DNA of 64,000 nt from Septoria linicola. Taxonomy: Eukaryota; Ascomycota; Dothideomycetes; Mycosphaerellales; Mycosphaerellaceae. The translations under genes and the position numbers were made by a program. The stretch's first letter is position 1, and every line of letters begins with the position of its first letter. Location: positions 2,232,001 to 2,296,000 of the forward strand of contig CP099422.1 in NCBI GenBank assembly GCA_024114885.1. Reading direction: 5' to 3'. This document shows, one piece after another, positions 11,175 through 23,700 of the stretch. Under the pieces are notes generated by a model. It had not been told where the DNA came from and searched no databases. It worked only from the letters and a program-made list of their open reading frames with translations.

Positions 11175-11591
11175 CTGCAGTCGCTACAGAGTCAGTTGGC
11201 TTTACCCAGCGGCTGTTAGCGTGGCGGTTTGACCACCAGACTGGAATAGTCCACGTGCATTGCGGTGTTGCTTAGCGAGGCGGCGCGGAAGGAAGGTGCG
11301 GGTGTTGGTAGATCAAATCTCGGTGTAACATTGCACTTTTGTTGTGAACTGCTTGATTGAGAGTTGATCGTCGTGGGATGGAGGGTCTAGTGCATTGGTC
11401 TGCTTTATGATTGTCTGTGGAAGGGACACAGGTAATAAGGTTGTGAGCTTTGCTGGGACTTCTGCTGAGGTCCTGGGTTGTGGCAAGCGAGTCATGAGCG
11501 TAGAAGTCTTCAAAAAGAATCACCCGAACATTCTGGTTCTGCAAACCCCGTCCTCTTCCACGTGTAAGCACGCTCCTACCGTTCTTCGCTG

Positions 11592-11669
11592 ATGGTCGGC
11601 ATTGCAATGTGCAACAACTATTGGTTCATCTGGCTGATGCTGATCGTGCTCATCGTCCTCATCTCGTAA
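11592..11669 (+). other. Hydrophobic micro-ORF or first exon
   Basis: ATG at 11592 opens 25 codons of which residues 10-24 (YWFIWLMLIVLIVLI) form an almost perfect membrane segment. The last codons read ATC TCG TAA, and the same bases give a strong 5' splice site, GTAAGC, at 11666. This could be a membrane micropeptide or the first exon of a small membrane protein whose next exon I could not fix. A possible acceptor follows gctaataattcag at about 11880. Confidence 0.3.
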
Positions 11670-12555
11670 GCGTACTTCGGCGTAGCTCCCGTGTCCAAGA
11701 AAGTGCCAGATGGAGTCAGCATCTCCCAGTGTGGAGCATAGGACTAGTTAGACATGAAGGAGAAGTGTCCGAGGAAAGAAGGATGTGACAGTCTGCAAGT
11801 GTCGTCTAGATGTCACACGAAAGCTTTCATGTGGTTGGTCACCGACTCGGCCTCATCCGCCTCAGCGGCTAATAATTCAGCTGCTCGACCACGAACTCAG
11901 TGCCCTGCCTCCACCTGCATGGTGTTGGAATAGGCACAGTCGTCTCTGACTGGCTGCGTGCAGCACATTGGCACCCAAAAGACATCCACATCACCAGGAA
12001 CGCACAGAAGAAGCACGCCTCCCGAAGCTGACCCAGACTCGAGCCGGCATTCGCAAAAGTCCACCGCGTCTGTTTCGGTTGCATCTGTCTTGCATATGCA
12101 TGCAGCAGCCTGTTTGTGCTGTGGTGGGCCATAGCTTCGTGGATCATCTTGTTGGTTTTGTGACTACACGGCGCAGGACGCTCGTGTGGTAGTTCGAATT
12201 TGGCTGTGCCGCAATAATTGTTCTGGAGATATACCACTGCCTGGCCAGTGTTCTGCACTCACACCACCTTGTCGGCGAGCCCGGGAAGGATACATTAATT
12301 ACCTGAAAGCTGCCGCAGCTGAGGTGCACAGCAGCCGTCCGTTACTACCTAGGTTGTGCTGCAGGCGGCGGCCTCAATCGCCTGCTACGCTACGCGATAC
12401 TCCGCAAAGGACTCCCAAAGACTGCAGGCAGCATCACCGCTATGCGCGGGCTTTGAGCTGTGAGCGTAATTTTGTGCTGGACACCACGAAGCTCCATATA
12501 GCTCAGCCTGCTTCGAGCTGATCGGCCATTGTACGACACACTTTCCAGTGCTGAT

Positions 12556-14951
12556 ATGGCATTGAAGACTATGGCCTCACCCACCGGCGGCGGAATTACA
12601 TCTGCCTTCAGCCCGTATTCAGATTCCCCCAATTCTCCGGCACGGTTTAGCACTTTCCAAAGTGGCCCTCACAGCAACCGGTGCGTGCGTTTGACATTGG
12701 GAAATGATAGGTACTTCTCATGCAGCTGAAATACTGACTGAGTGCATAGCTCTTCGGGTCCCACCGACTCCCTCGCACCACCGCCCAGTCCATATCCTCA
12801 GCAGATTGAACCATCGCCAGTAGACTCCAATGGTACGGAAGGCACAGAAATAGACGAAGATGCGCAAGAGGAAGACGACACAGACGTGAGATCGCCAGAG
12901 TCAGCAGGAGACGGCGATGCGTTCGAGGTGCAGTCTCCGGACATCGACATCAGCAGTCCTTTGAGCGCGAAAAGTGTACGGCATATGTTGTGTGATACGG
13001 ACTCGGCCGCTGACTGCAGTAGGAGCTTCCGCCAAAGATCGTGACTTCCCTGCCTTCACGACTTCGATCAGATTCTGCGGACAACGACCCACAATCTGTT
13101 ATACATATTCCCTCTGGCTTCAAGGACTTCGAGGGCGGAAGGAGAAGCTTCTCGTCTCCTACCGATGTTTCGCAGACTACAGCTCGACTTGCGTCACCTA
13201 GTACACCAGAGGCTGTCATCATGACACCTGCGGAGAAGGTAAGATCATCACATGCTCTGGTTCATGGAGATGCGAATGCCAATGTGCCTCAGAAGCAGCT
13301 ATCCGCGATCTCTCCCGTCAACACCGATATCCCACGATCTGCCGAACGTCCAACTCCACGCCCTCAAACAAAGCAAGAAGTAGATGAGGAATGGAAGCGC
13401 AAAAGCCGCAGAACGTCAAGTCTTGAAGGTCTGCTCCCAGGCTTTGACTCGTACTTTCAGCAGTATCTGACTTTGCCTGCAGACATTCCCGAAGGACTTG
13501 CTGACGAACATGCTCCTGCCGATGCGGACGACGATGAAGATCGCCCGAGCACTGCCGGACTAGTCGGGGAAGGAACGATGCAGCAAGCAATAGATCACCT
13601 GCAGCAAGCAAATGAGGAAATCGCATCCTTGCGCACAGCACTAGGCGAATGCTGGACGCTGTGCAATACGCTCGCGAACCTGTCTTCAAGTCACCGGCAG
13701 CACACTTTCAAATCTCGAGGTCCAACTGGAGTTCAGCAGCACGCATGGCAAAGCTGTTGGAGACTGTGCCAACAATTGTACGAAAACAAGGATGAGGACC
13801 ATACCGCACAGGTCATACCGACCCTGGAGCTGTGTAGAGACTTCTGCCAATCCCTTTTCGATGCCAGAGCCCGCGTCGACGAGGCCACTGACTCTGTTTT
13901 GCGGGTAAGCTTTGAGCTGAACAACCACTTATACAACATCAATCACCATGACAAGCCCGATGCTTTCGTGGAGCGAACGCTCGAATTCTACATCACTCTC
14001 TGCCATCGACTTATGAAAATGCCCACGTCATTACCGCGAGAGACGGACGCCCTTCTCAGAGCTTGTTGGTCTCTGGCAGAGATGCTGTTCAATCTCCGGC
14101 AAAGCGGCAGGGAGGGCAAGCAAGCGGACGAAGAGCTTCTCGGCTCTGCAGTGCAAGCATGTTGGGATCTCTGCGATCTCTTCCGAGAAGGCTGGACACA
14201 GATACGGCCAGACCGAGGCACCCCTCGACCACATCAAACATCATTCGGCACACAATCCCAAACATCGCTGAAGTCAAGCTCAACCCGTGGCTCCGCAGGA
14301 CGTTCCACATCTAGCACAGTCAGCAATCGCAAATACCACGAAGCTCAGACTTTTCCTCCAGAGACGCCAGTGACGATCTTCGACGACACTTCCACAGCAA
14401 ACTCCTCTCCCGACTCAGTATCAGTGCCAAATATCCTCGTTCTGGGCCCATCAAGCTCCAGCGGATCAAACCGCGGAGCACCACACCATGATCGCTGGAC
14501 ATCCAATGCGTCCGTACTGAGCGACTACTCCGAATCTGCCGCATCGGGAGGTTCTCAACGATCTTCCTCAACCGCGACAGCCGGCGGCGAAGAAACTCAT
14601 CTCGCTCGTCTTCGCTGCCTCCTACTCAAGGCAGGCATGAACACAGGATATGCTCGGGCGTCTAGCCAACCACTTCCGACCTACGTCTCTGCTCTTCCAG
14701 ATTCCGCCTTTGGTACATTACCTTGGCAGATGAAGGTTCTAAGCTTGTACAAGAGACTTGTAACCAGTGATCAAAGTCTGAAGAGTGCACACACTATGTC
14801 TAGTGAACGGCTGGGTGCGGCAGATGTGGCAAAGAGTGTGAGATGGCTCGGCAATGGCGAACAATGGGCCTGGATGAGAGATCTGTTCCGAATTGTGTTT
14901 GGGTTCGGTGTTGACGAGGCGGAAAGAAGAGGTGGAAGCTTCGTGACGTGA
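12556..14951 (+). CDS. Unrecognised protein with Cys-Trp helical repeats
   Basis: Three exons are proposed: 12556-12680, 12750-12975 and 13023-14951, with introns of 69 and 47 nt that keep the frame, giving 759 aa. I do not recognise a named family. Residues 1-320 are Ser/Pro-rich and acidic, hence disordered. Residues about 300-510 are helical and carry a recurring motif: ECWTLC, SCWRLC, LELCRDFC, FYITLC, RACWSL and QACWDLC, spaced 24-53 residues apart. A Ser-rich linker follows. A folded-looking C-terminal block from about residue 640 (LARLRCLLLKAGMN) ends with WAWMRDLFRIVFGFGV. The whole looks like a scaffold: a helical repeat core between disordered arms, with no catalytic motif or membrane segment. 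The first ATG is 12556, with an alternative five codons later. Confidence 0.75.
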
Positions 14952-15635
14952 AGGACGCATAGTGACCGGCAGAGCAAGCAAGACGAGCTCTTCCGGGGGC
15001 ATGGGACAGCTTGGAAGGCAAAGCTTCACAACAATGGTTCCGACTTTGCTTCATGAGATGCACCACCCCGTTGCTGCGCAGACTCCAAGGAAGATATGGT
15101 CGAAGAAGGTCATCTTCTAAGGGCAGTTGACGACTGGAGAGGTCAAGATGACGAAGAAAAAAGCTTCGAGAACAAGCTCGAGCTCGATTGATAAGCGATA
15201 CGGCAGAAGACAAAAGCATAGATTTCAAGAGCACACGCTACGACACGATACAGCAGAATAGAGAGAAGGATAATGTACGAGAGCCACGAGATACAGAATT
15301 TCTTCATTCTATTTGTACAATCGTGTCCTGACTTAAGTCGAGTTCAAAACCCCTTGTAATCTGTCTCCCATTCGCAAAAGCCCCATTTATCTAGTCGTTC
15401 GCATAAGGTTGTGAAAAAAAGGTAAGCAGAACTCCGTCTATGCCAACCCTATTAGATGACGAAGCTGCGCCGAGCTGGAATTTTTCTCTGTCCTTGTGGT
15501 ATCATCGAAGCAATGTGCTGGTAAGCGATGCTGTTTGCATGTTCTGGTGTCGTCGTTGAATTACAGCAGAAAGAGAGCCAACCCCTTGCTGGTGTGTGGA
15601 GGAATGTGCGCGGATAGCCTATGAGCGCGATGGAT
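14952..15635. other. Intergenic between convergent gene ends
   Basis: This is the 3' side of both the Cys-Trp repeat protein gene (+) and the TFIIA gene (-). It is expected to hold two 3' untranslated regions and polyadenylation sites. No coding frame or repeat is convincing. Confidence 0.5.
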
Positions 15636-17338
15636 CTACCACTCGAATTCTCCCATGCCTTTGTGGAAGACCCATTCTTTGCCATTGACACTCATGACGC
15701 CGTCTTTGAGCGTGCACTTCCACTTGTTCTTGACGCGCTGCACCTTGTCGTAAGTACAGAGAATGCTGTCGCCAAACTCGTCGTCGTCATCGCCCATGGC
15801 ACCCTGCCCTTCATCATCGTCATCGTCTAGGTCGGAATTGATTGCATCTGGATCATCCTCGTCTTTGACGTTGGGCTTCTCCTCGTCTTCGTCCTCGTCA
15901 CCATCGAGCTGCGGAATCGATGGTCCGGCCATGGATGTTGATGATGATGCGGTCAGACTCTGCTCTGCTGCGCTCCGCTTCTTATTCTTAACCCGCGACG
16001 ATGGCTGATCGCGCAGCGGTACCATCAGTCCACTCTGCAGATCAGCTGTCAAGCTCATGACTTGGTCGCGCATCATGCTATCAGCCTGATGAGAGCGTTG
16101 AGCGTGCGCAGCACGCCTCTCTGCCAGCATTGCCTTCCATTGTGCAAGGTCGTACTCTTCGTCAGCTCCGTCGGTCTGGCTGTAGTTGGGGTGCTGGAAC
16201 CCGCCCTGCTGAATTTGTGGGCTGTCATTCTCGACCTTGATCCGAGGTTGTGCTTGCTGCTGTTGGAGCTGCTGTTGCTGACGAGCCATCGCGGCAGCCT
16301 GTTGCTGCTGAAACTGATGTTGTGCTGCAGCTGGGCCACCTTGTTGTGGCAACGGAGCGCCTTGAGGTTTCGGTAGTTGCTGCTGTTGCTGCTGTCCAGG
16401 AAGAGCTAGGCCTCCACGCTGCATAGCCGCCAAGGATGGCGCTGCTGCATTGCCGAATTGCTGCTGCATGAGCTGTTGAGCACGGGCAGCGCCGCCTTGC
16501 GCCGGCACAGGTGGGCCGTTGTTTGGAGCATAGCCACCATTTGGCAGACCATGGTATTGATGGTCAATCCCAGGCTCGCGTTTGATCTGTTGGCCATTCG
16601 AGATCGGCTGTGGAGAATCATAGCTATATGGATTAGCAGGCAGGCCGTTGACACTGTTGGGAGGCGCCGGTTGTGCGATAGGCTGCTGTGGTTGTGGTGG
16701 TTGTGGTTTGGGATCCCATGGCATCTGCGCCACGCCACGGGCAGAGAGCTTGTTCTGCCATTCCTGAGATACATATTAGCAAGAAGATCCGTTGACCATT
16801 CGTGAGCGATGTAAGTGGCCCACGTGATGTGCTGAAAGTGGTCAAGCGCATGCTCAAGGGTGGAAATTAGCGGGATTGCGCCGTATAAAACTGGCACAGC
16901 AAAAGAGGGCCGGGCCCAGCAATCTGCGATCCTCAAAGCCCCGCCCCTCGCCCGCCGAAAGCGCCCAACTCGCTCTGCACGCTCCTCAGCTACGCCTGGA
17001 GGCCCGCGTTCTCCAGTCAAGAGAGAGCAACACACTCGTGCTGTCTTTGACGTCTCTTCCTGACTGGAAAGGACGGAACGTGATGCATGAGTTGTCCGCA
17101 CTGCTCCTGCCGCCGGCAATGTGGTATGGAGGATGAGAAAGAGTCACATACCTGTTGCAGCTCGCCCAGCGTCTGTGAGCCAACACCGCTCTCCTCGAAA
17201 TCAGCTTGCGACGCTGCAACGACCTCCTCGATGATCTTGAGGTAGACGTCGCCCTGTCATCGTCGTTAGCTTCGCAAGGTTCTGTCAGTTCGACCCTATG
17301 TGCGCCCTGGCACCACTCACCACCAGTGTGTTAGTCAT
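15636..17338 (-). CDS. TOA1: TFIIA large subunit (alpha/beta, Toa1)
   Basis: Three exons are proposed, 17338-17321, 17253-17152 and 16763-15636, giving 415 aa. The first exon encodes only six residues (MTNTLV). The first two exons make the conserved helical N-terminus (GDVYLKIIEEVVAASQADFE) that forms the four-helix bundle with TFIIA gamma. The middle is Gln/Pro-rich and then strongly acidic. The C-terminus is the beta-barrel half that contacts TBP and DNA (ILCTYDKVQRVKNKWKCTLK, then the conserved W-V-F-H-K-G). TFIIA stabilises TBP on the TATA region in the nucleus during RNA polymerase II initiation. The second intron is long for this window (388 nt) and GC-rich. The first intron is 67 nt. 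The identification is secure; the tiny first exon is supported by both frame and splice signals. Confidence 0.92.
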
Positions 17339-18124
17339 GCTGGCGATGGGCTTGTGGGCCGCTACACTGCTGCAGAGCGCTCACAGTCAAGGTGGTGTGA
17401 TCGCAGATGAATGGGTACGGCAACTATGCTCGAGGCTGGCGCAGTGGTACCTTGCCTGGCAATTGTTGGTGCGGCGGTCGGGAGTGTACGAGGTCTCGTG
17501 CGCGGCGTGGAGCTGGATATGAAGACTTTACTGTCTCCTGGCATTCGAAACTATGCTCTTGTCACACTGTTGCATGTGTTTGAGCTGTTGTCGCTTGTCG
17601 ATTCGCTGTGAGGCGTCTCGCGCGGCGTTGATGTCCTAGGAAGAGTTCCAGCAGCGGGTTTATATAGTTCGGCTCTCGGGGCATCCCGCCCGCGCTAACT
17701 AGTCTGCTTTGCACACTCACTCACTGCGATGTTCACTGCGATGTTTACTGCCATTGTTCACTTACCACTGATTAGCAGCCTCATTAGCTGCTGTACTCTC
17801 ATTCACCAATCTTGACCGCAGGCTGGCTTCCGCTTTGCTTCCGACATTGCGCTCCGTGTGACAGTAGCACGAGACTACAAGACACCTGATCGACACACTT
17901 GAGCTGAGGCATGCGCACTCTCACGACCGTTGCGAGATGATGACTTTCGCACGCCAAGAGTGGAGTTCATGACGAACGAGACACAAGTAGCAGGATGCCA
18001 TCCTCGTTGCCAAACACAAGAGTCACACGTGAAAACTAAAGTCGACTGATAGTGAGAATCTGACGTAGAAGAGGACCGTTCGCGAACCACTCAGGGACGA
18101 TTCTGTCTGTTGCATTATGCTATT
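17339..18124. other. TFIIA upstream region and GWT1 3' end
   Basis: Both flanking genes are on the minus strand, so this interval holds the TFIIA promoter and the GWT1 3' region. A short duplicated phrase (cactgcgatgttcactgcgatgtttactgcc, about 17724-17754) is the only local repeat I noticed. No coding frame is supported. Confidence 0.45.
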
Positions 18125-19803
18125 CTAAAGCTTGATCGAGATATTGTAGTGGTCTAGACCAAGTGCCACTGCTGTCAGCACGGCCATGTAGCCTACCAAT
18201 ACAGTCATGGCAGGCACATCGCCCATGTGAATGGTCGGTAGTGTCAAGTTGACAAGGCCAGTAAGTAGATTCGCAAGCAGGAAAATCGCCAGACCATTGC
18301 GATTGTAAGCTCGCATGATGGGACTCGTGGCCTCCGCAATGCGCGAACGCTCCCCCTCTTTCGTCTTCGCCTTGTAAAGGTTGGGAAACAGCACTGTCTC
18401 AATGACGTTGAACAACAGGAGCTGCGCATAGTTAAACGTACAGACCCAGCACACATACGCCAGGTTCGCCATTCGCCGAGAGACGAACAGTCGCGGACCG
18501 TATTTCCACATCGCCCACGTGGCAAAGACGAACCACAAGAATGTCAACGCGCCGAGTCGAGGAAGCGTCTTCGCTGGCCACTCTGGCTTAAGCTTTGGAA
18601 CGTCCGCTGATCTTGCTGGTTTTGCTGCCGGTATGTCTTCTCCTTCTTGTTCCGCGGCTCCCAGAACTGACGCTAGCCAGTCTTCATCTGCATCGAGGGG
18701 ATCCTTCTCTGGGATCTTTTTCGCGCTGGTTTCGGGGTCACGGGTCAGTATATTCACGCCGGCACCCATGCCCGCGATGAAGATTGCAAAGTACCCGATG
18801 AATGAGAAAACTCCTTCTCGGTTTTGCGACAGCCAGTCTCCTGGCTTGCGCTCGGACAAGATGATGTAGGCTTTCATATCCGGGACGCAGAACAGTATGA
18901 GCTCATACCCTATTGCTAAGGCGAACGCAAAAATGTTGTAGCCACCAATGTACTCAGTATACCGGAGAATAGGCTGTAGGATCGCAATCGCAGGAGAGAG
19001 CAATGCCAAGGTAAAGAAAAAGTTCCAGTGGACACCATACTCACTCACATGCTCGGCATACTCCAGGCTTTTGACGCTCCAGAGCCTGATGAAGCCGAGC
19101 ACTACGAGGGGTAAAGAGTGTCTGAATGCAGATTTGAGCCGCTTCATCAGTGAACGAGAAGCCTCGTTGTCCTCCTTGAGCTGTTGACGAGCTGCAACGA
19201 TACCAGCTGCAAAAACAAATGAGCCAACTCCCATATCCATGAGCGATGTGCCGAATGACTCGGTCTTCGCAAAGCGTCTTGGGAAGACTGGGAAGTCAAC
19301 GGCCAAGATGCTCGAACATGTGATGATCATCATAGCGCCACGATAGGCAGTGATGAAAGGTTTCACAGGCAAAGGACCCTTGTCTTCGTTGGCATCTTCG
19401 TCAGAGGTCTTGTCCTTGGAACCAAGCTTCGCAGGAGGTTTGGCAGCCTTCTGCACTTCTGGACTGGGCTGCAGAAAAGCAGCCACAGCTGGCAGGATGA
19501 GTAAGCCGTTCAGAATTTGTGGCGCCCCAGCATAGACGGTCGTTGCGAACAGGATAGCGCAGCACTGTATGAGAAAGTCGGAGAATGCTGCAGCGATGGT
19601 ATACTGTTTGAAGTAGTTTTGTCGAGTCTGCAACATTGCCCACAAAAAGGCGGCCGCCTGCGTTTCCTGTCAGTATGGTTCCCCACGTGTGCAACAGACT
19701 GTCATACCGGGGCCACTAAAGCAACATGATTAATCTCCCAGATTCCACCCCCGCCGAGGAAGGACACGGAGGCTTCCTTCTGCGCCTTGTACTCTGGTGT
19801 CAT
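18125..19803 (-). CDS. GWT1: GPI-anchor inositol acyltransferase Gwt1
   Basis: Two exons are proposed, 19803-19708 and 19657-18125, joined over a 50-nt intron, giving 542 aa. The short first exon carries the family's start, MTPEYKAQKEASVSFLGGG, then EINHVALVAP. The rest is a polytopic membrane protein with about a dozen hydrophobic segments and the conserved luminal stretches RRFAKTESFGTSLMDMGVGS and EYGVHWNFFFTLA. Gwt1 (PIG-W) transfers an acyl chain from acyl-CoA to the inositol of GlcN-PI in the endoplasmic reticulum, an early step of GPI-anchor synthesis needed for cell-wall mannoproteins. A charged loop between the first few membrane segments and another at about residues 335-385 make it slightly longer than the yeast protein. 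Assignment is firm. The enzyme is known as the target of manogepix-type antifungals. Confidence 0.95.
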
Positions 19804-20735
19804 GCTGCCGTTACCAGGACTCGAGATGATAGATGTTCTGGCACAAGCTGAGCAAAAGGGAACGTGTTCGTTGATGGGAGAAGAGATTGTGCTTTCGGCA
19901 TCGGCAAGAAGGATTTGGCGCCGTCCCACAGATCCCTGCAGCTTAAGCGACCACACCTGCGGCTTCACGTCCGTTTGCTGCGCGCGCGATTTACATTTCT
20001 CACGATGTTCACGCTTTTGGTCGGGAGGAGAAGGAAATGATGCGCCCTCGCCCTAATGCTGATGAGATAGGCCAGGTTGACGGCCTGACAGCACGAGTCC
20101 AGCTCGCCGGCACACTTGAACGAGGCGTCGTGCCGATCGGCACGATTGTAGGACCACAGATGTCGCCATGAAGCTACAACATCGCGGTCGCCTGGTATGT
20201 ATCTATGCTTACTTGCCAACCTGCCGAGATGAGGTCCATCTAAGCTTCTGGACACGGCCGTTCCTGCCCCCTCATCTCACAGGCATAGAAGCCGTGTGTT
20301 TGGCACGCAAACGCAGCATACAGCCACAGCACGTGTATCGAAGCCGACGAGACTGTGCGACTCTCCTTTTGGAGCGACTACCTCCACCAGCGCCATGTCT
20401 TCCGTACTCTTTCTTCACGTCTCGAATGCTTTCAGATCTGATCGTAGGATCTCGATACAAGCAGAAGCTTGCTGTTTCTGGAAATTCCGAAGAGGCCATT
20501 CGCGCATCGATACAGCGGCACTTTGAAGATTCTCTGCGCTTTGGAACCTGCAGGACTCGAGCTGCAGTGTGCATAAGCACAGACATAACAAAAGATTGAC
20601 GCGCCTGCATTTTTGCCGACATCGCAAAAGGTCACTTGGACGAAATGCTTTGCCCCTCGACTTTCCACTTCAACCTCACAACCAAGACATCCACCTTTGG
20701 ACGGCTGGCCAACTCTGGCCGAACCACCGGACGTG
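19804..20735. other. Divergent promoter region, no gene seen
   Basis: This lies between GWT1 (-) and the large Ser/Pro-rich gene (+), so it should carry both promoters. Frames of up to 143 codons occur but look random. The frame of the downstream gene is open back to 20613 without an ATG, so an unseen upstream exon for that gene is possible. Confidence 0.4.
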
Positions 20736-23700
20736 ATGACATTGCCATTGCCACAGCCTGACAACATGCCTTCGCCGGAACGCCCAGCACCAACCCCACC
20801 GGCACTGGACAAAGAGCGCCGTCACTCGATGAGTAGTGACAGATCACTGACTGCCACTTCAGACCACAGTGCCACTCCAGCCTCGCCTCGACAGCTGAGC
20901 CGCCGTGCGGCATCGCCGACGAGTCGTCTTCTGGCGCAGACACACGCCTCGGCGGCCAAGTTCACACCCACAAGCTTGAGACGCAAGCCACTCCCGTCAC
21001 CACGACCACTGTCGTTTTCCAAGATTCCACGCCGAGATGCAAGCCTTCCCACCGCATCGACGCCTGCCACCAGATGGGGCGCACGCGTAGCTCAGCGCGT
21101 CAACGATGCAGAGGAGAGCAATCGATACGCACGCCGCACCCCTTCCACTTCTTCCACCGCTCGGCACCCAGCTTCTGTCGACAAGCCACTCCCACCGAAG
21201 CCTATCGCAACTCTCACCTCGACGGCCAGCCCCTCGAAGGATAGTCGCACCTTGCTCGATGCCAGTGAGCGTCCCCTTCACCGCTCTGTTGATGGCCGCA
21301 CGCTTGAGTGGCCAGCGATAAATCCGAGCCGTCGCTCAGTCAGCGCACCAGAACAGCAGTCAATTGTAACAGATGACAGTACCGTACCGAGCTCGCTGCC
21401 TCACAAGACTTCCAGCAGCCAGGCCCTCAGCGAACTAGCCACTTCTACTCATGGCCGTCGTCTGGTCAGCAGTTCATCGGGACTATCTTGTCGCTCTTCT
21501 ATTCCGTCTTTTGTCTCTGCAGAAGAGTCAGTCGGAAGAGATGTCCACAGCGACACGGCGTCCGTACTGGACGTCACCCCTCACAAGAGCATCAACGAGA
21601 GCACAAGCCTTGACACTACATTTCCTCCTCGAAGCCACTCACTCACCCTTTCCATCGGTGATGTGACTACCAGTCTTACAGGTGCCGGTTCGGACGCCTA
21701 TGTGCCTCCTTTGCCAGCCCGCGCCAAGGACATTCACACGCCAGCACCAGATTCAAGTAAGCAAGCAAGCTCGACAGCAAACTTCTCACGGCCGCACAGC
21801 ACGGCAGCATCAATCAAGACATCGCACTCGACTCCAACTTCAATCGGTGCTGGTCTGAGCGCTCGACAACAGAAGACTGCATCTCGGATACCTCTTCCGG
21901 GCAGTACCAAAGCTAAGCTAGTGAGCATTCACAATCAGAATCCAAGTCTTGACACAAGAGCGCCTGTGCAGGGCAGCCCAAGCTTCGGCGCGCGTCGCTT
22001 GATCTCGCCAGATGCTCTTGCAGTGCTCGAGCTCGGTACGAAGCGTCGTTTGCAGCGCGCCAATACCAATGGCAGCGTTGCAAGTGACAACTCGCACTTC
22101 CTCCCACCACCCATCCGTGCACTTCGCGCCAGCAGTCGCAGTAGGAGTAGTTCTCCTGCCGCCACCGTAGGTGCCAGTACAGACGATGAGGACGAGGTCA
22201 CCACGCCGATCAGTCAGCCTTCCTTGCCACGGTCAGCGAGCATGGCAAAGCTTACTCCCCCAAATCCTGAGACCGACCAATACGAGCCATTCCCTGCGAG
22301 CCCACTGGACATCCATCGCACCCGACGCAATCCACCATCGAAGAGCCGTCACACAAAGCCGCTACAGACCATCCCCTCGCAGTCCGCTTTAACTGAGGGT
22401 ATAGACATGGAGCTTCCGCTTACGACCAACTACTCCACCGTGGCCGACCGTCTTTCGCAGGCTAAACGCACCTCGATCAACCCCGCTAATCCTTTTATTG
22501 GTGCCACCGATACAGAACTTCGCAGGGAATTGACATTTGTGCGCGGCCAGGACGATGCCCGCGTCAAGAGTGGTCTGTCAGGCCTCGACAAAGAAGCTAA
22601 GGGCGTGTTGGACCATACCCTAGGCTGCTTGGAAGGAGCAGCAACTCCGCCTGTCAAGTCTGTTGATCCTGAGCAGCTCAACGACCTCTTCGGACACCTC
22701 ACTTGGCGCTCAAACCGTGTGCCGAAGACCAACACATTCATCGATAATGCCGCGGCTGCCGCAATGTTTGTGGACCGAGGCTCAGTTAGTAGTGAGCAGA
22801 TCGAAGCAAGTACCAGAGCAAGAGTCGAACACCAGAAGGCAATCGGACAAGGACGACAGGACATCACAGCAGAGCTTCCGGCAGACGAAGCCGAAAAGGC
22901 TCCAATTGTCACAAGTACATGGTCAAACAGCACTCCTTCAGCGCTTGGAGACTTGTCTGAGCTTTCCCACAAGCAACAGACATCTATCGGCTACCCATCT
23001 GCGATGCAGACTCCGCGTACCATGGCTGAGAGCACAACTCCAGAGGCAAAGACCAACAGCTCTGCTTTCGCTAGTCGTACCTCCTCGCCTACTCTTGGCT
23101 CCAGCAAACACTATCAGGCTCACCCCAGAGGCAGCGTGCGGCGTGCCCGTGAAAACCTGGCCGAGCGCAGCGGACTATCACGCCCAAGTGTGCCAGTGAC
23201 GTCGAAGAAGACGACCAGAGCCCCAACGTCTGTCAGCAGAGGTACACGTAGGACTGAAGGCAGTGCTCGGGGCCGCGACAGCAACGCAACCTCTGCCAGA
23301 ACCAAGTCACCCTATACTGCGAACGTGATCGACACCAATCTCGACCGTACTTCCCGCACCGAGTGCACTGGCAAGTTGACCACAGAACCACGATCACGCT
23401 CGAAGAGTCGCACCGTCTTGGCAAAGATCAACGGCTTCTTCTCCCACAAGCGCGATAAGAAGTCTCAGCAGATCCCAATCCCTGCACTGCCGTCGGCTGA
23501 GCTCAAGAAGGCACCAAGCATGGCCACAATCGACGTTGAGATCGATAACAGCGAGCCTTTCCGCCGCACTCCCACGCCTCCGGTGCCAGCCGTGCCAACC
23601 AACATCCCGTCGCAGCCCGAGCTGCCACGCAGCCCATCCAGAGCGACCAATGTCAGCGAGCTCTCCCTCTCAAGCATCTATGAGGGCACCAGCAGCGTAG

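Larger units (their letters stand above)
10519..12555. other. Intergenic stretch with two weak coding hints
   Basis: About 2 kb lies between the VIT/VWA gene and the next + strand gene. Two weak signals are listed separately: a Pro/Thr/Tyr-rich minus-strand frame at 10908-11174 and a hydrophobic micro-frame at 11592-11669. They are on opposite strands and I could not join either to further exons. The rest holds nothing I can support. Confidence 0.4.

Noticed and set aside
17285..17300. tRNA T-loop-like string gttcgaccc in the first TFIIA intron
   Set aside because: No flanking stem pairs and no A-box or anticodon arm at the right distance.
20168..20599. 143-codon + strand frame upstream of the Ser/Pro-rich gene
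   Set aside because: No constrained segments and contradictory frames on the other strand; more likely promoter or leader sequence.
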